Shown here: one piece after another, positions 6,146-12,689 of the stretch
Numbering within the stretch: position 1 is the first letter of the stretch
How the letters are laid out: every line of letters begins with the position of its first letter
Assembly: GCA_014796735.1 (NCBI GenBank)
Contig: JAAVIG010000074.1
Location: 1 to 12,689, forward strand
Origin: Oscillospiraceae bacterium
Lineage (GTDB): Bacteria; Bacillota; Clostridia; Oscillospirales; Ruminococcaceae
Length of the DNA: 12,689 nucleotides
Direction of reading: 5' to 3'
Made by a program: the position numbers and the translations under genes
The notes under the pieces: model-generated
The model's database searches: none
What the model saw: only the letters and a program-made list of their open reading frames with translations
Told to the model about the DNA's origin: nothing

Positions 6146-7015
6146 TCAAAGCGCCGAGGTGATCTCTTTAAGATATTCCCTGAAGCCCTCGCCGATCTCG
6201 GGGTGCTTTAAGCCCACTTCAACGATCGCCTTAAGTATACCCAGCTTATTTCCCATATCGTACCTTACGCCGGTGAAGTCAACGCCCGTCATGCCCTCGG
6301 TCACAGCAAGCTGTTTCATTGCGTCGGTAAGCTGATATTCGCCGTTTGCGCCGGCGGGGAGCTTTTCGAGTATATCAAAAATACTCGGCGGCAAAACGCA
6401 TCTGCCCAAAATAGCGAAATTGGAGAATATCTGCTCGGGCTTGGGTTTTTCTATCATATCGGAAACGTCGTAAACATTGTCCTTTTTAAGCTGCACCTTA
6501 AGGCTTGAATACTTCATAACAAGCTCGGTGGAAACCTCTTTAATTGCCACGGAGCCTTTGCCGTATTCCTCATAGGCGCGGCATACCTGTGCGGTAGCGG
6601 GATCATCGCCTATTATAACGTCGTCGCCGTACAGCACCACAAAGGGCTCGTCCCCCACAAAGCTTCTTGCCGCCATGACAGCGTCGCCCGTACCCTTCAT
6701 TTCCTGCTGACGTACAAATTGGATCCTTGCAAGCTGTGGGATCTTTACCACTTCGTTATAGGAATCGTCTTTTTTAGAAGCCAAAAGCTGCCTCTCCAGA
6801 TCGGGGGAACGGTCAAAGTGATCCTCCACCACCGTTTTGCCGCGGCTTATAACTATAAGAATATCTTTTATACCCGCTTTTGATACTTCTTCTACTATAT
6901 ATTGTATCGCGGGCTTGTCCACAATAGTAAGCATTTCCTTGGGCATGGATTTGGTGGCGGGTAATACTCTGGTGCCAAAGCCTGCTGCCAAAATAACCGC
7001 TTTTCTTACTTTCAT
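6146..7015 (-). CDS. galU: UTP-glucose-1-phosphate uridylyltransferase
   Basis: Makes UDP-glucose from UTP and glucose 1-phosphate, the glucosyl donor for envelope glycolipids, teichoic acid decoration and exopolysaccharides. The 289-aa protein has the nucleotide-binding signature AVILAAGFGTRVLPATKSMP (6-25) followed by KEML, then IVDKPAIQYIVEE, the YGDDVI metal-binding segment near 128-133, EKP and the NGEYQLTDAM block. Length and motif order are those of bacterial GalU. An AAAGG site lies about nine bases before the ATG. It is the first gene of a four-gene unit behind a good promoter at 7155-7183, with a leader of about 130 bases that shows only weak secondary structure. Confidence 0.96.
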   Translation of the reverse strand: MKVRKAVILAAGFGTRVLPATKSMPKEMLTIVDKPAIQYIVEEVSKAGIKDILIVISRGKTVVEDHFDRSPDLERQLLASKKDDSYNEVVKIPQLARIQFVRQQEMKGTGDAVMAARSFVGDEPFVVLYGDDVIIGDDPATAQVCRAYEEYGKGSVAIKEVSTELVMKYSSLKVQLKKDNVYDVSDMIEKPKPEQIFSNFAILGRCVLPPSIFDILEKLPAGANGEYQLTDAMKQLAVTEGMTGVDFTGVRYDMGNKLGILKAIVEVGLKHPEIGEGFREYLKEITSAL

Positions 7016-7154
7016 AGATTTGACCTTTCTTTAAAAATGTTGATTTTGTTAAATTAAAGCTAAAATCAAATATACTCGGGAGATACCGCATATATCCGCG
7101 TTTTTGCGATTTGCTTCGTTTATGTGCCGTAAATAAAAATACACATTTACAGAT

Positions 7155-7183
7155 AGTATATCATATTTTGTCGAAAATGTAAA
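7155..7183 (-). promoter_or_regulatory. Sigma-A promoter of the galU unit
   Basis: On the minus strand TTTACA (7183-7178) and TATACT (7160-7155) are 17 bp apart, each one mismatch from consensus. The start of transcription should be near 7148, giving a leader of about 130 bases before galU. It lies only about 40 bp beyond the stop of the lipoprotein gene transcribed toward it on the same strand, and no strong terminator separates the two. Confidence 0.78.
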
Positions 7184-7221
7184 GAAAAATAAGACAGTAA
7201 AAAATTTTTTTCCTTTTGCCG

Positions 7222-9801
7222 CTATTTATCTGTCTCCTTTTGCATGACGCTCACAAAATAACTCTTGACCCAATTTTCTCCAAAAGCCATACATTCCGCC
7301 CAGTCCAATTTTCTGAACTCCCAACCCTCGGGGTCCTCCGAAATAATTTCTCCGTTTATAAAGTATCCCGGCTCAAAATCGGCATAAGGCGATACAATAG
7401 GGTCAATAGCGATTGCCACACCTTCGTCACAGGAATTAAGCTCCATTGTTCCTCCGTTCAAGATAATTTTTTGTGCAAATACGCATATTGCGCTTCCGTT
7501 TACTATAACCCGTCCGTTATCATTTACAGAAAGTGTTCCAAATGCCGATTCCTCCAAATTAACGCCGTAGCTGTACGGATTTCCGTTAATTTCAAGAATT
7601 CCGTTTCCCGATATTTTCATAATGTCGTTATGATAATAAAAAAATATCGTATCGTCATCTTGCCCGGAATTATCGGCGTACAGCCGCGCATTATCGCTTA
7701 TTGTGATTCCCTGAACCATATATATGGCAGCACCTCCTCTATAGCTGTTGTCCGGAAGGTCGTTTATAATGTTCATTGAGCTGTTGCCCGAAAGAGTCAC
7801 ATAGTCAAACTCCCCTTTTTTTATTTCGGCATGGGAATTTTCCGAAAGATAAAGCGAATCTGTGTTAAGGGAACGGAATTCAATATACGAATCGCCCGTA
7901 AGAGAAAGGCTCGGTGAGTTGAAGCCGTATTCGTCCATGGGAGAAGACATGATTTCTTGACTTTCGATAAGTTTTGCGCGCTCCGTTAAAGTAACGGAGG
8001 ATTCTGTTCTGATTGTTGGCGTTTCAAGACTGCCGCTTCCTTTAAAAACTATATTTGCATCCCCCGAAAAAAGCGAGCAGGGTGAATCCGAAATTACCTT
8101 GTTGTTTCCGATCAGCTCCACCTTAAGCGGATAAATTCCCGAAGACCTGATAATAATTTTCTCGCCGTTTGCGTCAATGACCGCGTTGTCAAAAACGAGA
8201 GAATTATCCCTATAATAAACTCCGTCCAGTTTCTCGCCCCTTAAAACGTCAACGCCCGTCACCGAAAGTTTTATGCCGGCAGGATAAAAGCTTTCGTAAT
8301 ACGGATATTCGTTTACTGCTTTTCCGTTGACCGTTAAGCTTTTTGCATAAACGCTTCCGTTGGGCTTTTCGGAAAATCTGTCGGTAACAATAACAAATTT
8401 GTTGTATGTATCGTTAAAGTCAAAATTGTATTCGGATAATATTTTGTTAATATCAAAAGTTTTAATTATCTCCGATTCGGATCGCTCCCTGATCTCATCG
8501 TCATAAAGGTCAAAGGCTTCAACGCCGTTTTCGGTAAAGGAAACTCTCTGCTGATAGAGCACGGTCTCTTCATATCCACAGGTACCGTACAGTAAAACAG
8601 TCTGAGGCTCGGAGTAATACGAATATGTATCGCTTTCTTGATCGTAGCACAAATAATAGACAGGAAAGGAAATTCCACTGTCTTCCGAATATTCCCGCAA
8701 AAACCACCAGTCGCTGCTCTCCCAGCTTTTCGAGTCGGCTTGATAAAAGTAAAAGCATAGTATGCCGCGATTATTCGCCATAACGGCTTCCGGAAATCCG
8801 TCGCCTGTCAGGTCGGTAAAAACAGTCCCCTCTTTCCACTCCGTATCAATGTCGATAAGACTGTTTTCAGCCATACGAAAGGCTTCCTCCAACAGCGTTT
8901 CATCTCTGAAGATCACATTTTCCCGCTGAGTGAGATATTCCATTCCCTCAACGGGGTAAGAAGCGGAAATGGGTACGGGTTCATCGGCAAGATGATCCCC
9001 GCATTTCATCACCGAAGCGGGAATGTAAAGCTCCTTTATATCTGTTTTCTCAAAAGCGCTGCCTTCTATTTCCTCCAGTCCTTCCGACAAAGTAACTTCC
9101 TTTATCCCGCTTCCCGAAAAAGCCGAATATCCGATAAAGCGCACCGATGAGGGGACGGTTATTTTATCAAGCCTTTTTGCATCCAAAAAGCTGTAATCCG
9201 CTATTGTCTTAAGGGTATCGGGCAGTATTATTTCTGACAGTGATGAATTTGAAAAGGCGAATTTTTCTATTTCTTCAACGCCCTCGGGTATGGTAAAGCT
9301 GCCTGTTCTTCCGCAGGGGTACGCGACAAGCGTTTTTTCGTCCGATGTATACAAAACCCCGTCCACGGTTTTGTAAGCTCCGCCCTCCTCAACGTCGATC
9401 TCCTTAAGATTAAGGCAAAATCGGAAAGGGTCGGTTATATTTTCCAACGTGTAGGGAAGATGTATTATTTCCAAGCTGTCGCACCCGCTGATTCCGGTAA
9501 AATTCTTAAAATATGAGGGAAAGGTTATTTCTTTAACGCCGCTGTCCGCTAAGAAATCCACCGCTATCCTGTCTATCTTTAACCCCTCTATCCTTGCGGG
9601 AATTACCACAGCGCTTTCGCTTCCTATGTACTTTTTTATATTCACCCTGCCGCCGCTTACAGCGTATTCAAAATCCTCTTCGGGAGCGATAATAAACGGT
9701 CTTTCCGTTTCCTCGGGCTCGTTATCGTCAGCGTCGCTTTTGCAGCCGCTTAAAGCCAATATAATTAGCAGCGAAAATAAAACATACAGCAATTTTTTCA
9801 T
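7222..9801 (-). CDS. Large LRR (BspA-like) surface lipoprotein
   Basis: An 859-aa predicted lipoprotein. The signal peptide MKKLLYVLFSLLIILALSGC ends in a lipobox LSGC with Cys20 as the lipidated residue, followed by an acidic linker. About residues 40-265 hold several LRR_5 (BspA/Treponema type) repeats, seen as recurring I-P-x-x-V/L-x-x-I and F-x-x-S/C blocks such as FTIPEGVEEIEKFAF. A middle region carries FTDLTGDGFPEAVM (328-341), an Asp-rich motif like those of VCBS/FG-GAP or dockerin-type calcium loops. From about 520 to 820 the sequence is strand-rich with repeated S/N-turns and looks like a right-handed beta-helix or carbohydrate-binding region. The function is probably surface adhesion or glycan binding (inference). 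The start is ATG 9801 with AAGGCGG ten bases upstream. It is monocistronic and divergent from the merR operon. Confidence 0.88.
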   Translation of the reverse strand: MKKLLYVLFSLLIILALSGCKSDADDNEPEETERPFIIAPEEDFEYAVSGGRVNIKKYIGSESAVVIPARIEGLKIDRIAVDFLADSGVKEITFPSYFKNFTGISGCDSLEIIHLPYTLENITDPFRFCLNLKEIDVEEGGAYKTVDGVLYTSDEKTLVAYPCGRTGSFTIPEGVEEIEKFAFSNSSLSEIILPDTLKTIADYSFLDAKRLDKITVPSSVRFIGYSAFSGSGIKEVTLSEGLEEIEGSAFEKTDIKELYIPASVMKCGDHLADEPVPISASYPVEGMEYLTQRENVIFRDETLLEEAFRMAENSLIDIDTEWKEGTVFTDLTGDGFPEAVMANNRGILCFYFYQADSKSWESSDWWFLREYSEDSGISFPVYYLCYDQESDTYSYYSEPQTVLLYGTCGYEETVLYQQRVSFTENGVEAFDLYDDEIRERSESEIIKTFDINKILSEYNFDFNDTYNKFVIVTDRFSEKPNGSVYAKSLTVNGKAVNEYPYYESFYPAGIKLSVTGVDVLRGEKLDGVYYRDNSLVFDNAVIDANGEKIIIRSSGIYPLKVELIGNNKVISDSPCSLFSGDANIVFKGSGSLETPTIRTESSVTLTERAKLIESQEIMSSPMDEYGFNSPSLSLTGDSYIEFRSLNTDSLYLSENSHAEIKKGEFDYVTLSGNSSMNIINDLPDNSYRGGAAIYMVQGITISDNARLYADNSGQDDDTIFFYYHNDIMKISGNGILEINGNPYSYGVNLEESAFGTLSVNDNGRVIVNGSAICVFAQKIILNGGTMELNSCDEGVAIAIDPIVSPYADFEPGYFINGEIISEDPEGWEFRKLDWAECMAFGENWVKSYFVSVMQKETDK

Positions 9802-9884
9802 ATTTACTGACCGCCTTTTTGATGAGTTAAGGATAAATTTTAACTATTTGCAATTTTTTCCAAAACTTTGTATAATATAATATT

Positions 9885-9912
9885 ATTATATCACCGAAAA
9901 TCACACAGTCAA
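9885..9912 (-). promoter_or_regulatory. Sigma-A promoter of the LRR lipoprotein
   Basis: On the minus strand TTGACT (9912-9907) and TATAAT (9890-9885) are separated by 16 bp. The transcript would start near 9878 with a leader of about 75 bases. The promoter faces away from the MerR-type promoter whose -35 begins 44 bp further right, so the two could influence each other. Confidence 0.75.
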
Positions 9913-9955
9913 CATATTTTGCTTTAAAATATATATTTATTTTTTTTTAAAAGCC

Positions 9956-9986
9956 TTGACTTTGACGCGGCGTCATATGCTATTAT
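9956..9986 (+). promoter_or_regulatory. MerR-type promoter and operator (19-bp spacer with palindrome)
   Basis: TTGACT (9956-9961) and TATTAT (9981-9986) are 19 bp apart, two more than optimal, the hallmark of promoters that MerR-family activators untwist. Inside the spacer lies a perfect palindrome, TGACGC-G-GCGTCA (9963-9975), almost centred between the two elements. It is the obvious binding site for the MerR protein encoded directly downstream. Transcription would start near 9993, just before the ribosome binding site. Confidence 0.85.
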
Positions 9987-10012
9987 TGACATGGGGAAAG
10001 GAGAGAACGCGA

Positions 10013-11089
10013 ATGGAGCTTACTATATCCCAAGTTACCAAGATGTACGGAGTTACGCCGAGAACACTGCGTTATTATGAAAAAAAGGGGTTAATATGCC
10101 CTATACGCAGGGAGGATTACGCTTACAGGGTCTATGACGAGAACGCCCTAAGACGTTTGCGTCTCATTATCGTTTTAAGAAAGCTGCGTATTTCCTCCAA
10201 GCAGATCGCAATTATTCTTCAGGACGAGGATCAGCTTGAAACGCTGCAAATTCTGCGCGACAATATATTAGAGCTGGACGGCGAAATTAAATCGCTGAAT
10301 ACCGTAAGATATGTGCTGAAAGAATTTGCCGCGCAGCTTGAAGAAAATATCGGCAAAAAAGTAAAGACCGACTTTCTCGGCAACAAGGCACTTATAGAGG
10401 CAGCAAACGCTATTGCCCTTCCCGAAACCACTTTTGACAAAACCGCCTTTAAAGAAAACACAAAAACGGAAAAATCCGATGGAATTTCTTTAAGGCAGGC
10501 CGAAACGAAAGGAACGGTAATAAGTATGCAAGAGTTAAACAGCGCAGGCCGGGTCAACATCAAAAATTTAAATGTAAGAATAGTGCAGCTCCCGCCGTTT
10601 ACCGCGGCATCCTACCACTATATCGGGGAAAATCCCGAGGAAAAAGCGGGGGAGGTGATGTCGGAATTCGTTCGGAAAAGCCGCCTGTACGAGATCAAGC
10701 CCGATTCAAGAATGTTCGGCTTCAACCGCCCCAATCCCGGCGTGCTGGAAAACGGTCTCCACGGTTACGAGGATTGGGTGACTATACCCGACGATATGGA
10801 GGTTCCCGCACCGCTGACGAAAAAGCGCTTTGACGGCGGACAGTTCGCGGTAATGGCAATACCTTTCCCCGAGTTTGAGCGTTGGGACGACTTTATAAAG
10901 TGGGCGGAAAACAACGAGTTTTACGAGCCCGATTACAGCAAAGAGGAGCTTACGGGAGAAAAGGGACGCTTTGAGGAGCATTACAACTGGGTATGGGCAG
11001 CCCATAACAACTGGGAGGCCGATGACAACTCGGACAGCGGCGTTAGCGGAATTGACCTTTATATTCCCGTTAAAAAGAAAGGAAAGTAA
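10013..11089 (+). CDS. MerR-family regulator with C-terminal GyrI-like effector domain
   Basis: A 358-aa cytoplasmic transcription factor. Residues 1-70 form the MerR winged helix-turn-helix (TISQVTKMYGVTPRTLRYYEKKGL at 4-27, then the wing with YRVYDENALRRL). A dimerisation coiled coil follows at about 75-115. A polar linker (about 120-180) leads to a GyrI-like small-molecule-binding domain at about 185-355, with LPPFTAASYHYIG, the GYEDWVTIPDDMEVP block (251-265) and KRFDGGQFAVMAIP. This MerR-GyrI layout is that of BmrR-like multidrug sensors. The start is ATG 10013 with AAAGGAGAG upstream. The longer frame from 9956 would begin inside the -35 element and is rejected. It is transcribed from its own 19-bp-spacer promoter and is 3 bp from the acetyltransferase gene, so it probably controls both. 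Confidence 0.93.
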   Translation: MELTISQVTKMYGVTPRTLRYYEKKGLICPIRREDYAYRVYDENALRRLRLIIVLRKLRISSKQIAIILQDEDQLETLQILRDNILELDGEIKSLNTVRYVLKEFAAQLEENIGKKVKTDFLGNKALIEAANAIALPETTFDKTAFKENTKTEKSDGISLRQAETKGTVISMQELNSAGRVNIKNLNVRIVQLPPFTAASYHYIGENPEEKAGEVMSEFVRKSRLYEIKPDSRMFGFNRPNPGVLENGLHGYEDWVTIPDDMEVPAPLTKKRFDGGQFAVMAIPFPEFERWDDFIKWAENNEFYEPDYSKEELTGEKGRFEEHYNWVWAAHNNWEADDNSDSGVSGIDLYIPVKKKGK

Positions 11090-11092
11090 AAA

Positions 11093-11836
11093 ATGACCGA
11101 AAGCGAAAAATTCAGGCAGGAATTATCCGAGCTCGGGCTTTGCGGCGGGGACGTTGTTATGGTTCACTCCTCAATGAAAGCACTGGGAACAAAGCGCACC
11201 CCCGAAGAGGTGATTGATGACATTCAGGCAGTGTTGGGCGAGGAAGGTACCTTGTTGATGCCCGCGCTGACCTATGATAACGTTACTCCCGACAGCCCCG
11301 TGTTTGACAGCGAAAAGACTGAGCCCTGCATAGGTCTGCTGCCGAGGGTGTTTATGCATATGCCCGATGTTGAGCGAAGCGTAAACCCCACCCACTCGGT
11401 ATGCGCCCGCGGAAAGCTTGCGCATACTCTTACCGTCGGTCATGCTATGGACAATACAGCGGTAGGTCCTCATTCGCCCTTTATGCTGCTTCCGAAGCAC
11501 CGCGGAAAGCTGCTGTTTATCGGTGATATTCTCGAATCGTGTACCTTTATGCACGGGATAGAAAACATTATAATGCCGCCCTATATACGGAAAACTGCAC
11601 CCGTAAAGTACACGGTAAACGGAGAGGAACGCGAATATATCGGCAATGACGGATTTGGTTGGGGCTCGGAGTTTCAGCGCATAGAATGGATATTGGAGTA
11701 TCCCGATATACGTAAGGGAAAATTGGGTGAGGCAAACGCGTATCTTATAGATACCCGCGCTTTGCTTGCGGCGGCTGTTTCTAAGATGAGCGCGGAGCCT
11801 TATGCTTTTGTGACGGATATATCTGAGTATATTTAA
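11093..11836 (+). CDS. AAC(3)-family N-acetyltransferase
   Basis: A 247-aa enzyme of the antibiotic N-acetyltransferase family (AAC(3)/YokD type), which moves an acetyl group from acetyl-CoA to an amine; in characterised members this is the 3-amino group of 2-deoxystreptamine aminoglycosides. Marks of the family are VHSSMKALG (24-32), GTLLMPALTY (52-61), the NPTHSVCARG stretch (98-107) with its conserved His101, GPHSPF (125-130) and CTFMHGIE (150-157) with His154. The protein is somewhat short but complete. The ATG lies 3 bp after the merR stop with GGAAAG upstream, so the two genes form one operon. Whether it confers resistance cannot be read from the sequence; many chromosomal YokD-like members have unknown natural substrates. 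Confidence 0.92.
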   Translation: MTESEKFRQELSELGLCGGDVVMVHSSMKALGTKRTPEEVIDDIQAVLGEEGTLLMPALTYDNVTPDSPVFDSEKTEPCIGLLPRVFMHMPDVERSVNPTHSVCARGKLAHTLTVGHAMDNTAVGPHSPFMLLPKHRGKLLFIGDILESCTFMHGIENIIMPPYIRKTAPVKYTVNGEEREYIGNDGFGWGSEFQRIEWILEYPDIRKGKLGEANAYLIDTRALLAAAVSKMSAEPYAFVTDISEYI

Positions 11837-11872
11837 TACTAATTTGGGTGAGCATATATTAAATTTAAGTAT

Positions 11873-11918
11873 AACCCGCCAAAACTTTATTTCGGTTTTG
11901 GCGGGTTAAAATTTTTTT
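11873..11918 (+). terminator. Intrinsic terminator of the merR-acetyltransferase operon
   Basis: A perfect 13-bp stem, AACCCGCCAAAAC (11873-11885) with GTTTTGGCGGGTT (11895-11907), has a 9-base loop. It is followed by AAAA and a run of seven T (11912-11918). It begins 36 bases after the acetyltransferase stop. It may also slow transcripts arriving from the convergent XRE gene, but the T-run favours the plus strand. Confidence 0.94.
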
Positions 11919-11978
11919 ACAATCACATGTTTTATTTTCAAAGTTATTGCCATAAGATGAAACCGCAGTATGAAACGG

Positions 11979-12299
11979 TCAATCCAAAATATTCTTAATT
12001 ATTTCAATAAGATCGGCAGTTTGCTTTGAAGTCAGTTTCTCAATATACATTTTCAGGCTGTCGTTAAGCGATGGATTTTCTGTATTAAATCGGAAAAATT
12101 CTTCGGGTGTTATTTCAAAGTATTCACATATATACAAAAAACCGGTCATTGACGGCATGGCTCTGCTGTTTTCAATTTTATTGATATAGCTTTCACTTTG
12201 CCCTAAGGAAAGGCTCATATCTCTTGCAGATACACCCTTTTGAATTCTGAGTTGTGATATTCGATGAGCTATTTTCTTTTCGTAGTCTATATACTCCAT
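11979..12299 (-). CDS. XRE/Cro-CI-family HTH regulator
   Basis: A 106-aa DNA-binding protein. The HTH_3 domain spans about residues 9-66: IAHRISQLRIQKGVSARDMS for the first helices, then LGQSESYINKIENSRAMPSM for the recognition region, and FLYICEYFEITPEEFF closing the fold. A short C-terminal helix pair (about 78-106) may serve in dimerisation. The start is ATG 12299, preceded by AAAAGGAGAAAAAT, an excellent site. A longer frame from 12377 adds an implausible Cys/Tyr-rich leader and lacks a Shine-Dalgarno. No partner gene such as a toxin is adjacent in the window. It converges on the acetyltransferase operon. No clear promoter was found in the AT-rich DNA upstream. Its target is unknown. Confidence 0.92.
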   Translation of the reverse strand: MEYIDYEKKIAHRISQLRIQKGVSARDMSLSLGQSESYINKIENSRAMPSMTGFLYICEYFEITPEEFFRFNTENPSLNDSLKMYIEKLTSKQTADLIEIIKNILD

Positions 12300-12665
12300 G
12301 ATTTTTCTCCTTTTAATGCAATTATAGATAAAATAAAGTAAACAAATTATGCTTTTATATAATTGTAGTACATGCACAAAAATATGTGAGTAAATTCAGT
12401 ATATATTTGCATTGAAATATAGAATTAAAAGCTTTATACTTGTATGGAATAATTTGCCACATGGGAAAAACTAAAATATCACTAAAAAATAAGAAAACAA
12501 AGACTATTAATTGATATTATACAATATAAGTGTATTTCAAGCTAATTCGCCAAGATACTTGTAATTTTGTTATAAAATGTTAAGATACTAAACGAAAATG
12601 CTGTTTATTATCTTTTTAGGAAATTTACACAATTTAATGTTGTATTGTATTTTTTTGGTGATAAA
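12300..12665. other. AT-rich intergenic region without a supported gene
   Basis: About 366 bp of very AT-rich DNA lie between the XRE gene and a possible next gene. I see no ORF with a ribosome binding site and no RNA gene. It holds short direct repeats: ATACTTGTA at 12436-12444 and 12555-12563, and AAGATACT at 12552-12559 and 12582-12589. These could be regulator sites or chance in AT-rich sequence. It presumably contains the xre promoter, which I could not place with confidence. Confidence 0.5.
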
Positions 12666-12689
12666 ATGAAGTTATTGATAATAAAAAGG
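12666..12689 (+). CDS. Possible 5' end of a gene running off the right edge
   Basis: An ATG at 12666 opens MKLLIIKR to the window end. GGTGAT ends three or four bases before the ATG, matching part of the anti-16S consensus, though the spacing is short. The residues look like a usual start of a cytoplasmic or membrane protein but are too few to classify. Confidence 0.35.

Noticed and set aside
7016..7148. Riboswitch in the galU leader
   Set aside because: Only weak, interrupted pairings are visible and no conserved core of a known riboswitch class was recognised.
7186..7221. Terminator after the lipoprotein gene
   Set aside because: There is an AAAAAATTTTTT self-complementary tract and a 5-bp GACAG/CTGTC pairing, but no GC-rich stem, so it is too weak to call.
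9956..10012. N-terminal extension of the MerR gene from a TTG at 9956
   Set aside because: The start would lie inside the -35 element of the gene's own promoter, and the MerR domain begins cleanly at the ATG at 10013 behind AAAGGAGAG.
12300..12377. Longer XRE protein starting at 12377
   Set aside because: The added 26 residues are not HTH-like and have no ribosome binding site, whereas ATG 12299 has a near-perfect one.

Overview
The window looks like a chromosomal segment of a low-to-mid GC Firmicute, most likely a Clostridia member of the Ruminococcus/Oscillospiraceae type. This rests on the rpmH-rnpA-yidD-yidC-jag order, strong AAGG-type ribosome binding sites, sigma-A promoters close to consensus, and the protein style (BspA-like LRR lipoprotein, MerR-GyrI fusion). 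No species call is possible from sequence reading alone. No tRNA, rRNA, CRISPR array, insertion sequence or attachment site was seen.

Bases 1-3840, minus strand: the conserved ribosome/membrane-insertion operon. It reads rpmH (L34), rnpA (RNase P protein), yidD, yidC and jag/khpB from a perfect-consensus promoter (TTGACA, 17 bp, TATAAT) about 160 bp upstream of rpmH. dnaA and a DnaA-box cluster, often found beside rpmH, are absent. Oddities are a likely AUA start for yidC, a roughly 180-residue extracytoplasmic insertion in YidC, an rnpA that begins one codon after the rpmH stop with no Shine-Dalgarno, and a structured rnpA-yidD spacer that contains a small hydrophobic ORF.

Bases 3892-7183, minus strand: a tight four-gene unit, galU, a Gp37/Gp68 (DUF5131) three-cysteine protein, an APH-fold protein and a shikimate-kinase-like P-loop kinase, driven by a TTTACA-17-TATACT promoter. 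The APH-fold protein has apparently lost both its ATP-anchoring lysine and its metal-binding aspartate. The P-loop kinase has altered substrate-site residues. The last three genes may therefore not do what automated names would suggest.

Bases 7222-9912, minus strand: one large predicted lipoprotein of 859 aa with LRR_5 repeats, a central domain carrying an Asp-rich DxxGDG motif, and a C-terminal beta-rich, probably beta-helix region. It has its own promoter and is divergent from the next operon.

Bases 9956-11918, plus strand: a two-gene operon of a MerR regulator with a GyrI-like effector domain and an AAC(3)-family N-acetyltransferase. Its promoter has the 19-bp spacer typical of MerR-activated promoters, with a perfect 13-bp palindrome inside the spacer, and the operon ends in a strong intrinsic terminator. 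This is the clearest regulatory circuit in the window: an inducible, self-controlled small-molecule acetyltransferase cassette.

Bases 11979-12689: a small XRE-family regulator on the minus strand, then about 370 bp of AT-rich non-coding DNA with short direct repeats, and at the right edge a possible start of another plus-strand gene.
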